A stretch of DNA of 64,000 nucleotides, taken from the NCBI GenBank assembly GCA_949126835.1, contig OX421502.1:35118982-35182981 (forward strand), written 5' to 3'. The notes under the pieces were generated by a model. That model ran no database searches. It was not told where the DNA came from and saw only the letters and a list, made by a program, of their open reading frames with translations. Positions 22,861 to 34,772 of this stretch are shown here, piece after piece; the first letter of the stretch is position 1, and each line of letters starts with the position of its first letter. Source of the stretch: Anisus vortex. Taxonomy: Eukaryota > Mollusca > Gastropoda > Planorbidae. A program made the position numbers and the translations under genes.

Positions 22861-24535
22861 TACATTATTACAATGGATTTTCCCCGAGATTTTGCGAATA
22901 CAAAAGAAATGGCTTACTAGAAAGCTGTAAAGGCTACGAGAAAATATATTGATGTTTTTACGTCATTATAAAAAAACTATCTATACAATTACACATGAAT
23001 AATAATAAAAAATTTCAATATAAAACATAACTCTAAACGAACTATCTAGACAATGCCAAATACAATATAAACTATAATAATAATAACATGTTATACATAC
23101 ATATCAAGTTACATAAAGAATATCACTATCTAGAAACTTAAATGCTGAATGGACTATTTCTTATATAACTAACGTAACAACCAAGCTATAGATCTATACT
23201 TTTAAGGGCGTGTGTCACTACAGTTTGAGAAACAAAAGTTTCCAAACGAGAGAGAGTTGAACTGGAAATATTGACAAATGGTTTATAGCTGTTTGGTTTT
23301 ATAAACTGTGTTATAATAGTAGGGGACACAGACTCTACAATGGATCAAAGGAAGACGCCGCAAGGGGTGCTATTGAAGTTGTCCATATCAGCGGAAAATG
23401 AAATTCACACGGTGATGTAGTTGAAATAATCGACGATGCTGCTATTCACAATACTGGCCTTTTTTTTTTTTGTTGTTGCGGAGGGAATATCACTGTATAT
23501 GTAGCCTATTCACAGTATGCCACGGAGGCTATTCTCACAAGACAATGGATACTATTTGCACAAAACAATGGAGGCTGTTCGCATAAGACCATGGTGACTT
23601 TGCAAAGGACAATTTAGACTTTTCCAGAAGACAATGTAGAACGCGAGCTTTTCGCACAAGAAATTAAGCTTGAAGTCTTTATGTCGTTCTAGATATAAAA
23701 AAAAAGATAAAAAATTTTCTTTGTCAGAGATAAATAATTTTTTGTTGTATTTGGATTCAATAATGTATGCAAACTTGAGGCTTATAATAACATACAGCAA
23801 CAATATCTCCAGAACATCAATAATTCCTTCAATCACATAATAAATATCTTCAGCAACTTGAATAGTAACAACTTGAAATATGTCTCAACAATTTCAATAT
23901 TATCTTCAACAATTTAAACATTATCTTCAACAACTTAAATAGTAGGCCCTATCTTCATCAACAACATAATCAACAGCTTGAAAAATATCTTCAACTACAT
24001 CAATACGTATACAGGAAAACGTCACAGATACACGGTCAGCTCTGTTTTGGACATAATGGACATTGTAATGACTCCTATAATATGCTTTACTGTCCAGTAT
24101 TATGACCTATATAATTTAAATCCAATAGCAGTCGCCTTCAGTCGGACTCCCATTCTGTTAACACAGGCAATGTCGCAATACCGTCTAGAACTATTTGTCC
24201 GTGAGACACTATTTTAAATTGGTCTAGCCTTGACCGTGGCTGATTGGATGCTGATTAGACTCTGTCTGTATGTGTGTGTGCGTGTGTGTTTGTATAGGTG
24301 AGAGTGTGCTTATTAGAGCTATAGAAAGCTCCTGGCGGCAGATTTGCATTGCCTGTCATTGATTTTTAAATGCCTCTTTTTGTATGGTTGTAGACAAAAG
24401 ATGTTCAGGCGAATGACGACACGCTCGTTCTTTTTTTTAATAATTATTTTTGAGAAGACGATGTGAACAAATAAATATGGGCGGAAGTGTAGTAAACTTT
24501 TAATCGGAAATTCCTACTTTCGTTTTATTGGCGAA
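22861..24535. other. Non-coding stretch with weak quasi-repeats
   Basis: At 23520-23640 units of about 27 bp (cacaagacaatggatac and variants) recur loosely, and at 23830-23990 units of about 19 bp (atcttcaacaacttaaa). A GT-rich run lies at 24265-24300. No splice-bounded coding exon was found. Confidence 0.4.
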
Positions 24536-24539
24536 CGGA

Positions 24540-24715
24540 TTTATCTACATATCTACCTATCTCTCTATCAATCTATCTATCTCTATCAGTCTATCTAGCT
24601 ATCTAATGTCTATCTATCTCTCTAACTGTCTATCTATATATATATCTATCTATTTGTCTATCTATCAAATGTCTAGCTTTCTGTCGATCTGTCAATCAAT
24701 CAATCAATCAATCTA

Positions 24716-24746
<31 letters not shown>

Positions 24747-24815
24747 ATCTATCTATCTATCTCTCTATCTATCCGTTCTTTCTGTCCATATGTCTATCTA
24801 TCCTTCTGTCTATCT
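24540..24815. repeat. (CTAT)n microsatellite
   Basis: Compound tetranucleotide array dominated by ctat, interrupted by ctct, caat and tata blocks. The open frame across it (YLSIYLSI repeats) is an artefact of the repeat. Confidence 0.95.
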
Positions 24816-25510
24816 CTATGAGAACATAAACCAGACAAGTAATTTATGAACAACAAATAGATTCTCCTGACTCCTGATCAACGGGTTTAATTCTTGCACA
24901 TTTTGCGCGCCGCTTCGGGTTTGAGTGCCAGGTTTAGGTCCGCCCCTACAGTTGCTGTAGACCTAGGAAAAAAGTAAACTAGTCAACTAGAAAATTGACA
25001 GTACTTGTACCACTACGCCCCGCCCTCAACACCTGCAACCCTTCACATACACCCAAACTGTCCCAAACACACACAGACACACACACAACGCCAGACTTCT
25101 CAATCCGTCCACCGTTGCGTCCAAGTCGGGTCACTCTGACACCCGTTTTTACTCAACAATAGCCTGGGAATTTGAACTCACGAGGGTGGCGCTGCAAGAG
25201 GTCACGTGAACAACGTCAGGCGCGCATACAGTTAATCAAGAAGTATAAAAATAGCCAACAAGAAACACAAAACTACAACAACAAAAAAACAAAATGCACA
25301 AATTGCACAAATAATGAAATGAAATAAAAATAACAAGCAGTCAGTGCCGCGGTCCATGGTATTAACATTAACGATAACACGCCACCAGCTTTATGTGCTG
25401 TGTGTGTGTGTGCTAAGTGCTAACTCGTCTGTGGCGTACACTAACGTGTTAATAAGCTGGCGTCTCCGACTAAAACGTAAAGAGAGTTATGGGGCTAGAG
25501 ATTTTATTTA
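24816..25510. other. Non-coding stretch, no gene seen
   Basis: Includes a CA-rich part (25040-25090) and a GT run (25398-25415). The base composition is less AT-rich around 24900-25230, but no exon with matching splice sites was recognised. Confidence 0.35.
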
Positions 25511-25741
25511 AAGGGTGCCCCTCAGTCCTGGGTTCGAATCCTGGTGCAAACTAGGATATTTTTCCAGGGCCCGCAGGGTGTCCCCGAGTCTACCCAGCTC
25601 TGATAGGTACCTGACACTAGTTGGGGTAAAGTAAAAGTGGCTGAGCATTGTGCTGGCCATACAATCACCTCGTATGCCGTGGCCACAGAAACTGGTGAAT
25701 ACTGTTTCACCGGCCCTATGGATCTATTTGGTCCGACGGAT
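25511..25741 (+). mobile_element. tRNA-derived SINE, full-length body
   Basis: The B box lies in ctgggttcgaatcctggtg. The body carries tctacccagctctgatagg and gttggggtaaagtaaa, and the 3' part (gtggccacagaaactggtga ... tttggtccgacgg) is the fullest in the window. Together with 63481-63705 it defines the element's limits. Confidence 0.85.
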
Positions 25742-25974
25742 CATTTGTGTTTCAGCAGATTTGACCTTGTAAAAAGGCGCGTTCGGCGTAAAATTATTCG
25801 GAGCCATTTTTTCAATATGCTGGTTGTAAATCTACCAACTGAACTATCTAAAGTGTCTAGCTATACCTTCAGCCATCCATCTGTGCTTAGAATCATTTAC
25901 CCATTCACGAAACCCATTAATCTTTCCTTCAACATAACTACCATACCACCCAGTAACCTATTCACCTTTTTATC

Positions 25975-26240
25975 TATTTATGTATTTATCTATCTAGCTA
26001 TCTATCTATGTATCTATTTATCTGTGCATTTATTTATCTATCTATTTATCTATATATCTATTTATTTATCTAATTATTTATCTAGTTATTGGTCTATATA
26101 TCTATACATCTATTTACCTATCTATTTATCTATGTTTTATCTATCAATCTCTCTATTTATCTATTTATTTATCTATCTATATTAGATATCTATCTATCTT
26201 TTTATCTATTTATCTTTTTATCTATATATCTATCTCTTGG
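25975..26240. repeat. (CTAT/TTAT)n microsatellite
   Basis: Interrupted ctat/ttat tetranucleotides. Frames of up to 182 codons enter it from the neighbouring SINE and are not genuine. Confidence 0.95.
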
Positions 26241-27534
26241 CTGTAGTTGTCGATTAAGTTGTTCGTTTTAAGTGATAACTACTTTCAACAGCTCTAGTAT
26301 AAGTAGGCTCACTATACAAAACTTACCGGAAGTTGGCACCGTAAGCATTCCCGTACCACGTGACTTTCTTTGGTCTTTGTTTTATTTTTATTTATTTATT
26401 TATTTGGCGTCAGACAGCACGTGCATGCGTCAGTCAGTGCCTGCAGTGACAACGACGTTGGTTACAGACACATCCAGCTTAGCCGTAACATTGACAGCCA
26501 CAGCTGGTGAGGTTTTACTTAAATGCACATCACCAATCACCACAAAATTAAACCAAACTTCACAAGCTTTAACAAAATTTCACCAATTTTGAAAATTTCA
26601 CCAAATTTCATCAAATTTCACCGATCTTCTCCAAATTTCACCACATATCACAAAAATTCACACAATTTCACTACATTTCACGCCAAAACAATTAGAAAAC
26701 CGCCATATTGATATATTATTAAGAATTCAACGGTTAAAATCCACATATGCTTTTATCTTCTAAAGCATCAGAAGCGGCGGCTAGCCCACAGCAGGCGGTC
26801 ATCTTTCCACGAAACCGAACACCATTGATTAGTCGCACGAGAGACCACCAACAGTTGACCGTAGGTGTTGTTTGAACATGGTACTTATCAGGCAAACACC
26901 ATCTGACACGTGACACCGTTTGATTTTTCACGAGTCTGTACCGGAAGCTACTTTAGTAACTGGGTCCCCCTGTAAGAAGTGTGGGGGTAGGAGGGGAGAG
27001 GTTGGATGACGAGGATGGGGAGTGGGAGTAACGGTGACTGCACTTCGGCTATTCACTTTCCGACTGGAACCCTCCACATTCCACCCCCTGCCTCTTGAAT
27101 AAATATTTTACTTGTCCCTCGACGGCGCGCGCGAGTTTCACACACAGGCGGAAGTTCCGGAACAAACGATGACGATACCGGGTATCGATTCTTAGCCTTC
27201 AATCTGGTATCGGTGCCATCTTCGCGCGATGGATTGAGCGAACGGGTGTTTTCGAACGTGCAAAAGATGTTTGTCCAATTGCAAAAAAAAACAACAACAA
27301 CAACTGATGCTGCCACTTATGTAACTCCATCTTCTTATAATATTGTGCTGCCCATTAATCATGCAATTCATCCAAGTGGCTTAAAGATAATGTTGAAAAG
27401 CTCACTTAACTAGAAAGTTCAATAAACCGGTTGAGTGAGTTTCGAGTTATTCAAAATTAGTTTCATAAATATCATTAATATTGAGTTTTCTCAAGATTAC
27501 TTCCCTTTTAAGAACCTATTTCTAGAAATACGAA
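26241..27534. other. Non-coding stretch, GC-rich in the middle
   Basis: At 26520-26690 short units caccaaatttca / tcaccacattca recur (about 12-bp quasi-period). From 26750 to 27250 the sequence is GC- and CpG-richer (gacggcgcgcgcgag at 27121), which could be a promoter. No exon with recognisable protein was found on either strand. Confidence 0.35.
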
Positions 27535-28793
27535 AACGAGTATAATAAGAGAAACCGCTTGCTCTATTTATAGAGCTTAATAGTTAGTTTGCGCATTCGC
27601 GGCCTCCGTTTTGTACTCAAGTCTTCCGGTGTGAATAATTATGAAGAATTGTAAACTGTAACACAAGGTACTGTCTATATTAAAGGACGCTACACGCTTG
27701 AAGCCAAGTAATGTGTATTAAAAACTATAATACCTGGTAGCAATTGTGCATTTCTTGGATTTTCAGCTTGTTATACTCGACAAAGAGGTTTGCATTTTTT
27801 ATTTATTTACACCAGAAGACTTCAGATCGAAAGCCACGCATGCGCAAACTATTCAGCTCAATAAATACAAAAAGCGGTCCATCTTATTCTAGTCTTTGCT
27901 TATCTTTCACGTCAGTAAGAAGTAAGAAAATTGCGAATAAATAAACCGGAAGTGTACAATATAAACGGAAATCGGGATTTCCGAAAAAAAAGTCATTCGA
28001 GTAAACTAATAGCAGAAATATTAAAGCTAGCGGTCCATCTGACTATAGTCCTTTAATAAATATTACATTTAAACCATAGACTATAATACACATGGATCGC
28101 TCGCTTTAGTTTTTTCCATAGACAGTAATACAGATGGACCGCTTGCTTTAGTATTTCTGCTATATGATGACTCGAAAGACTGCTTTTCGGAATTCCCGAT
28201 TCGTATAATACTTTGCACATCCGTTTTGTTAAATCCCTTTGATTTTCTCAATGTAGAATAAAATTAAAATCGAAAGTTCTATACAGCAGAAACATTTAAG
28301 AAACAAGGAGGTGCGTAGAAGTAATTTAAGACAGCCTTTTTGGTTGCGCACGGAAAAAAAGTACATATAGGCTCTAAAAATAGAGCAAGCGGTCCATCTT
28401 ATTACAGTCCATGTTTTTATCTGCTATTATCTTCATTTTTTGTTGTAATATCCGATTCTAAATAAAGTGTGTGCCATACATGAACACAATAAACCAAAGA
28501 CTATAATAAGATGGACCGCTTGCTTTATTTTTAAAGTTTATGTTTTTTCCGTTCACATCCAATAACGCTGTCTTAAATGACTTCTACGCTCCTACGTTCA
28601 CCTAAATTTTTCCGCTATAGGCTTATACAACTTTCGATTTTAATTTTTCATTGAGAAATCATATCGATTAAATAAAACGGAAGTGTACACTGCACAAGGG
28701 AATCGGGAATTCCCCCCCAAAAAGTCAGTGTTTCAAGTCATCATATAGCAGAAATACTAATGTAAGCTGTCCATGAGTATTATAGTCTATGGT
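27535..28793. mobile_element. Cluster of four MITE-A copies
   Basis: Copies or halves lie at about 27535-27899 (ends gagtataataagag / cttattctagtctttgc), 27930-28055 (right half only), 28075-28413 (with a duplicated left terminus, catagactataata then catagacagtaata) and 28494-28793 (near complete, ends ccaaagactataataag / tattatagtctatgg). Such density suggests that the family inserts into itself or nearby, or that the locus was duplicated. Confidence 0.8.
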
Positions 28794-28859
28794 TTGAACT
28801 ATTATTGAAGTCACATGAATTTAAAATGTGTAACATGACGCGGATGAAAATATATTTCG

Positions 28860-28985
28860 GCTATAAATAGACTGCTTACGTCAAAACACCACTTAACAAT
28901 GCCCACAGCAAACACCACTTCAAAAATTGACTGGCCACAGCAAAACACCACTTCAAAAAGAGTGCCCACATCAAAACACCACTTC
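28860..28985. repeat. Imperfect CACCACTT repeats
   Basis: Four spaced occurrences of aaacaccacttc-like text with gcccaca-type spacers about 35-40 bp apart. A short decayed tandem. Confidence 0.6.
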
Positions 28986-29517
28986 TGGTTCAAGTAAAGT
29001 AGGTCTTAAACAACGCAGGCATTGTTACGACAGCAATAAATATCTGTAGAGAGATTGTTACGTCTGTAACATGTACATTAAAAAACAGCATGATACTTGA
29101 TAGTCGCCCGGATTGCATGATAACTAATATTGTGAAAACAATACACGGCTGCCACTGTAGGTAGAGAATGTTTACTTAGCAAAATTACAAGGATTCAAAC
29201 ACATACAGTTCCGCCACCAGTAAATTTGATTCTTGGACCATAGCTGTACTAGTTGCAATAATAAACCAACAAAAACCCAGCGGCGTTGCCTGACTTTTCG
29301 AGGGGTTATAATACAAAAGACACTAAATTATAAGTAGGAATCATAGCCCGCACCACAAGCCTATGTAGCGCCCAGGGCAAAAGTTTCAGCGACACCCCCT
29401 TGCGTACTGTAACCGCTTTGTTTAATGCTTTATTTTGACTATATTTGCCGCCCTTAGAAGTGTCAAACCCGGGCATATGCCCCCTTTGCCCCCCCCCCCC
29501 ATGTGGAGGGCACTGGT

Positions 29518-29697
29518 AGGAATACAACACAATAACAATCTATTACAATGCTCAGATAAAGAATAGGACAAAACACTATTATATCCAATATGCAAGAGCT
29601 AATGCATACAAAAGTACTAATTCTTTCCGAATGGCTCTCTGGCATGTAATGGGTTGTCCGAACTAGCATAGAAAACCAGGAACTTAACATAATTTAA
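29518..29697 (+). mobile_element. CR1-like LINE 3' fragment (plus strand)
   Basis: Carries aatacaacacaataacaa, the region encoding the NAYK-x-x-FFP block (aatgcatacaaaagtacta) and atgtaatgggttgtccgaac, all from the LINE C-terminus. It is preceded by a C-run (29489-29498). Confidence 0.7.
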
Positions 29698-30375
29698 CGT
29701 CTTTACTCTTTGCCCTTTGGTGTTTGCATGTTTAATGATTTAACTATAGAGCGTTTGCAATGGGCGGAACTTAAGTTTTTTAGTGACGTCATTTGTAAAT
29801 AGAGGAACAAATATGGCATATGGTGAAGTTTCTTATCATGCCTAATTCACATATGAATATTGGCCATCCTACTCAAAAATAAGGAGGTAAATAGTAGTAC
29901 TATAGATTAATTGATTAATGTGATTAGGCTAGGGCCGGATAGACCTATTTACACTTTCAATTTCACTTTATAGGCCTACACTTTTAAATGTTTCGTAGGC
30001 TAGGCTAATGGCTAAGTAGGGTAACTACGATGCCAAGTGTTAGTGTTGTTGTATAGGCTATCTAGTCAAGTCACTAATAGGTTCTCATCGTCTATGATCT
30101 ATGTCTATGATAATAATAAAATAGCATATTTTATTTAACAGACACAATATAGCTTAAATCTTAATAAGACTTAAAACACAAAACATCATTTAAAAAAAGC
30201 TCGAGCCTATATGAAACTTCATTAATACAGCGGCCATTGTACTTCTACACCACTACACAAAGTAAACAAAAATCACGTGCTTTTTGTCACGTGATTGCAA
30301 ACACCCTATTGCTGTTACTCTTGTCGGTTGTGAATATTCAAAAGTAATGAACATTGCAGCTCTTTTCTGAATTCC
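29698..30375 (-). mobile_element. CR1-like LINE fragment (minus strand) split by an insertion
   Basis: A minus-strand piece cttactctttgccctt (29700-29717) belongs to the LINE and resumes at about 30306 with gttactcttgtcggttgtga and tgcagctcttttctgaattcc, which is the reverse of the IQKRAARF-coding region. The 587 bp between carries its own inverted termini. Together with 29518-29697 it forms a head-to-head LINE pair. Confidence 0.65.
29719..30305. mobile_element. Terminal-inverted-repeat insertion, 587 bp
   Basis: Begins ggtgtttgcatg and ends gattgcaaacacc, an inverted repeat of about 10-11 bp. It sits inside the minus-strand LINE fragment. No convincing target duplication was found because LINE sequence is also missing at the junction. 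No coding capacity; family not recognised. Confidence 0.5.
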
Positions 30376-31213
30376 AATTTTTTAATGTTTTCTTTAGTTG
30401 ATGGGTCCTAAACAAAAGATACACCGACTCACAGACATATTATGATAACTGTTACTTTAAAGATTCTTTTTTTAGTAGACGTCTAATTAAAGTTTTAAAA
30501 AACAACAAGAACAATTAAATTTGCAATTATAACACAAAACACAAATCCAGACTTGATAGGGATTGAAAGGATTTGTTAAAAGCTACACCCTAAAAGGCAA
30601 ATCGTTTTTTTTTTTTTTTTAAATATTAAAGTAATTCCCTGCTCTGGGTGATGTGGAAATGAGGCAGGATGGATCGATTTATCATCATCATAGCAAGTTA
30701 ACTCCTCCCCTCCCCCATTCTGCGTCAAACACCGCCATGTCACGACCTACAGACGCACACTTGCACATAATTATATACCCGCGTGTGCAAGTGTTCAACG
30801 CGTGCGTAGGAGTGTTTTTTTTTTGCGTGCCTTTATGGTCTGTATCCTAGGCAACACTGTTTGTTTACATAATTGCATGTGTAAAAGTAAAAGATATCAG
30901 TAGCATAGACTTGTTGTTGAGCAGTGCATCAGTTCCAAGAGTCAAATAGAGTCAGAAGTTTACCAAACACTGGTCACAACAAGTTATCGTTTGGCAACAT
31001 CAAACACGTTCGCCATCTCTGCACTATTAAAAATGTATGCCTTGTGAACTAAACTTAGGTTTCAATGGGTTAAATAGATATGTTTTAAGCGATAGGGTAT
31101 CTGCAAAAATTATTTTTTTAATGGCTTTTTATCTTACCTGTTACAGATGAAAGAGTCCATTCTATTAAACTAGAGTTTTTTTAGGTTTCTTCACCCCAAG
31201 AGATCGCTCAATA
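30376..31213. other. Non-coding stretch, no gene seen
   Basis: AT-rich, with a poly-T run near 30606-30620. The open frame at 30653-30850 has no recognisable motif and no splice context. Confidence 0.4.
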
Positions 31214-31489
31214 CAAAGACTATAACAAGATGGCCGCTTGCTCTATTTTTATAGCTTAAGTGTTGTTGTATTTCCCTGCGCAGCCAATAACGCTGTCCTA
31301 AATGCCTAAAGACTTCCGCTGTATACAACTTTCGATTTAAATCGTAATATTCCATTGATAAAATCGTAGCGAATTACTAAGCCGGAAGTCTAGAGGACTT
31401 AGTGCGATCGGACATTCCGAAACAGAGTGTTTCAAGTTAACAAATAGGAGAAATATTAAAGCAAGCGGTCCATCTTATTATAGCCTTTG
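31214..31489. mobile_element. MITE-A copy
   Basis: Ends caaagactataacaagatgg and cttattatagcctttg are inverted, with a standard interior (ccctgcgcagccaataac, aaatcgtagcgaattac). Its right terminus is continuous with the 35-bp tandem array that follows. Confidence 0.85.
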
Positions 31490-31808
31490 CTCAAAGCAAG
31501 TAGTCCATCTTATTATAGTCTTTGCTCAAAGTAAGCGGTCGATCTTATTATAGTCTTTGCTCAAAGTAAGCGGTCGATCTTATTATAGTCTTTGCTCAAA
31601 GTAAGCGGTCGATCTTATTATAGTCTTTGCTCAAAGTAAGCGGTCGATCTTATTATAGTCTTTGCTCAAAGTAAGCGGTCGATCTTATTATAGTCTTTGC
31701 TCAAAGTAAGCGGTCGATCTTATTATAGTCTTTGCTCAAAGTAAGCGGTCGATCTTATTATAGTCTTTGCTCAAAGTAAGCGGTCCATCTTATTAAAGTC
31801 TTTGCTCA
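31461..31808. repeat. 35-bp tandem array derived from the MITE-A terminus
   Basis: About nine to ten copies of a 35-bp unit (tcttattatagtctttgctc + aaagtaagcggtcga) made of the MITE-A right terminal repeat plus a few flanking bases (gctcaaag). The middle copies are identical to each other (tcga variant), while the first and last keep the ancestral tcca, so amplification occurred inside the array. Confidence 0.9.
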
Positions 31809-31927
31809 AAGCATGCTATATGCACTATTATGTAGAAATAAGCTATAAATACATGATCCTGAATATGCCAGATATACATTTGCTGAATCTCACTTGTAAG
31901 AGAGTGTAGTGGTACAATACAGTAGAC

Positions 31928-32505
31928 AGTTATTACTAGTGAATATTCACAACAGACATGAGTATCACCAATGGTCAGGGGCGAAGCCAAAAATTTTTTC
32001 CAGGGGGGGCTAAACTTTCGCGTGACAAAGATTTACCAACTTTTTTGCGAATTTAATGCATATTTTTAAAAAATTTTAGGGGGGGCTTAGCCCCCCTCAG
32101 CCCCCCCTGTGGCTTCGCCCCTGCCAATGGTTATATAACTAAACCTCAAAACACTAGAGCACATAAGGGCAAAGAGTAAAGTAGTAATAATACATAAGAC
32201 ATTAAATTCTTACATTGAAATAAAACACAATAATAATCTGTCACAATGATCTGATAAACATCTGATAAGGACAAAATCAGTTTTCTTATCGCTTATGCGA
32301 GAACAAATGCGTACCGGTAATAATATTCTTTCTTCCCGAGCGGCATCCGGCATGGAATGGGTTGTCTGAACAAACCAGGAAACCATTAACTTAACATCAT
32401 TTAAAACACAAATCAAAATGCAAGTTTAGACTCAGACCACGGATGAGCGTAGGACGCAGTAATCTTCTTTATAGAAGGAGCGTCTGTAATATACAAGATA
32501 ATTAT
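31928..32505 (+). mobile_element. CR1-like LINE 3' fragment carrying a hAT MITE
   Basis: The plus strand has ttactagtgaatattcac, then after the insertion aacactagagcacataaggg, gtagtaataatacataaga, and cggcatggaatgggttgtctg, ending with ggagcgtctgtaatatac. It follows the order of 22315-22860 with several indels. Confidence 0.8.
31976..32123. mobile_element. hAT-type MITE with perfect 8-bp target duplication
   Basis: A 148-bp element with ends caggggcgaagcca and tggcttcgcccctg (perfect inverted repeats), flanked by ccaatggt at 31968-31975 and 32124-32131. Eight-base duplications and CAGGGG termini are typical of hAT elements. The interior is highly palindromic (ccagggggggct / agccccccctg). Confidence 0.95.
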
Positions 32506-33038
32506 ATGGGTAAAGATGGGTAATTTCAAGATAGTTGTTGCATAATGAATTTATTCCTGCTGTAGAATTTTTCTACAGCTAAGGGAAATATAGAAAGGGA
32601 AATTGTTACCCCCAGTATCGATATTCAAGTTAAAATTTTGCCAGAAAAATATAGTGTTGGAATGCACTACAGCCAATTGTTAGATGATGAGTATCTCTAA
32701 AAATCAGACGGTACCTAGTTTGTGTGTGTATGGTGTATGTGGTGTGTGTGGTGTGGTGTGTGTGACAGTGCTAATGAAACGAGTCAATCCATTCACCTGG
32801 ACGTGTTAATCGCTACATCTACAAAACGATTCATTATGTGTAACTCTACCTTTGCCTTGTGTGATGGGGAGATACCAGAACAGCATACACCTGGACAACT
32901 GAAAATACACCTAGGGCACCCACTGCCATGGTGGGTGATGTCACAATTGTTTTTTTGGTCTTTTGTCATTCAGCCGTGAGCACTGGACGTCACACGTAAC
33001 CATGGGCAACCGTGAAAACGTCACGACGAGCGTTAGCT
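32506..33038. other. Non-coding stretch with GT-rich tract
   Basis: A GT-rich part (32718-32765) is followed by mixed sequence. The open frame 32722-32979 starts within the GT tract and has no recognisable motif. Confidence 0.4.
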
Positions 33039-33250
33039 TAATCACTCAAACACATCATCAAAGGATAGAAGGATGGCTGAGGTGTTAAACGCTAGATGAT
33101 AATCACCATAGCTCCCAGTTCGTACCTTGCTTTAGCTAGTAAATTTAATCCCTCAAACACATCTTTAAGGATAGAAGTATGGCTGAGGTGTTAAACGCTA
33201 GATGACAATCACTAACGTTCTCAGTTCGTACCTTTGCTTTAGCCAGTTGT
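33039..33250 (+). repeat. Two tandem tRNA-like units, 106-bp period
   Basis: Each unit contains atggctgaggtgttaaacgc, which fits an RNA polymerase III A box (TGGCTGAGGTG), and about 35 bp later cagttcgtacc, which resembles a B box (GTTCGTACC against GTTCGANNCC). The two copies (about 33041 and 33147) are about 85-90% alike by eye. The spacing fits a tRNA-Leu or tRNA-Ser ancestor without complete folding, so a tRNA-derived SINE head dimer is more likely than functional tRNAs. Confidence 0.55.
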
Positions 33251-33975
33251 TTTTGTCATACTTTTTTTTAATGATTAGTGAAAGCATTGAATTACCTGCA
33301 CAATCTCCTTTCATAATAAATATATGTTTGGTGATGGCTAACCAACATGTGATGGATAGTACATAGACACCGTGTAGGGAAATTCATGACCCTTTCCCCA
33401 TCTGTTCCCGGCTGGGTATTCAGGCCATTGTGTATACAATTATACATAGTTGGTATTCAGTTATTTTATACCGGACAGTCTGATAAAATACCGGACTGTC
33501 CGGTTACCTGGCAACACTATCCAGGCTATTGTGTGTGTTTTGCGTGTTGTTCGACCCTCATTTCCGAGGATGACCGTCTCCCAAAAGATTTATGTCTTCT
33601 CTGGTGGCCTAGTAGTGCTTAAGATATCTGGAGACGTATTTTGCGCTTGATTGGTATATTTTTATGCCTGTTGAACTATTCATGGACAGTGAACTACCAA
33701 ATCACTCTACACAAAGTATGTTGCACTGACATATAAATAAATAACAAAACACAAAATTGACGACTCATTGTTAGATAGAAATAAAATTATAATAATTATA
33801 ATAAATTCAAATGCAAAAAAACAACAGAAATCAAACTTTTTACAAAATTTGTGATAGAATCATATTATAGTAAGTGCGCATACATTTCTTTCAATTAAAT
33901 AGAAAAAAATTCATAAGACACTTGATCTAGTAAAAGAACTCAAATATAAGTAACAAGGATTGAGGATACTATTGA
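33251..33975. other. Non-coding stretch, no gene seen
   Basis: Short open frames at 33386-33650 lack recognisable sequence. The imperfect internal repeat ataccggacagtctga / ataccggactgtccgg (33469-33501) was noted. Confidence 0.4.
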
Positions 33976-34555
33976 CAAGTCTTAATGAGGCGTGAACTTT
34001 TGAACCCGAATGTTCGTGAACTTCCTGTTCTATTTTTAAACTAATAACAAAAAAAAAGCATGCTTTTGCTGGTGTTTGACAATTGATTTCAACCTCGACG
34101 GCTAGTTCTAGTCTTTTAGAATTATACAAAGGATACAATATTTGTTTTGAGGAGTCTGTTTTTAACATCAAAGTGAACAGGCGATAATTAATACTCAAAT
34201 GTTAGTCGCGTGACGTAAAATTTTTATTTGTTTACAAAATAAATGAGTCAAGAGTTGCCTTTTCTTGGTTATTGAAAAACAAAATGCGTAAATTCATAAA
34301 AACGAATAACAAAAAGTCTTTTGCATTAAGCAATAAGTTTGATATTTTAAAAAGGTGATTATTCCCTTCTGACTTTCACAATACATTGTTTTGCTTTGTA
34401 AACATCTATTGGAAATGAAATAAATTTTAATCCCCAACAAATTTGAGTACAACCAGTAAAGTAGCACACAGACATTGTTTTGAAGAAAATGATCGAATAA
34501 GAACGGAAATGTTTTTGCACGTGACCTTTTATGCATGCATACACGTTAAGACTTG
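33976..34555 (-). mobile_element. P-element-like (THAP) deletion derivative, copy 1
   Basis: Ends caagtcttaatg and cgttaagacttg are inverted repeats; length about 580 bp. Read on the minus strand, a short frame gives MSVCYFTGCTQ ... FISFPIDVYKAKQCIVKVRRE. This matches the start of a THAP zinc finger (C-x-x-x-x-C ... F-x-FP ... W/C-x-x-x-V-R-R), the DNA-binding domain of P-element/THAP9 transposases. The catalytic part is gone. The opposite-orientation relative at 44081-44659 has the same ends and layout. No clear 8-bp target duplication. Confidence 0.75.
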
Positions 34556-34579
34556 TCCATAGAGTTGAAAAACTGAGTA

Positions 34580-34627
34580 AAAATCTTCTTTATATAAGTA
34601 GCGTCTGTAATGTATAAGATAAGACAC
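34580..34627 (+). mobile_element. LINE 3' tail fragment
   Basis: Only the terminal text aatcttctttatataagtag, cgtctgtaatgtataagata of the CR1-like LINE is present. It is a very short 5'-truncated insertion. Confidence 0.55.
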
Positions 34628-34772
34628 ATATTTTACGGCAGTGATAGTTTCTATAGATTACTGCTGTGAAAAATAATAATCTCGTTAGACGTTAATGATC
34701 CTGCTCAGGCCTTCATTTACATAATTTATGCAAGTCTTCAAACATTCTATTTTTTGCAAAATTCGATTACAG

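Noticed and set aside
24528..26271. Frames rich in YLSIYL
   Set aside because: They translate CTAT microsatellites.
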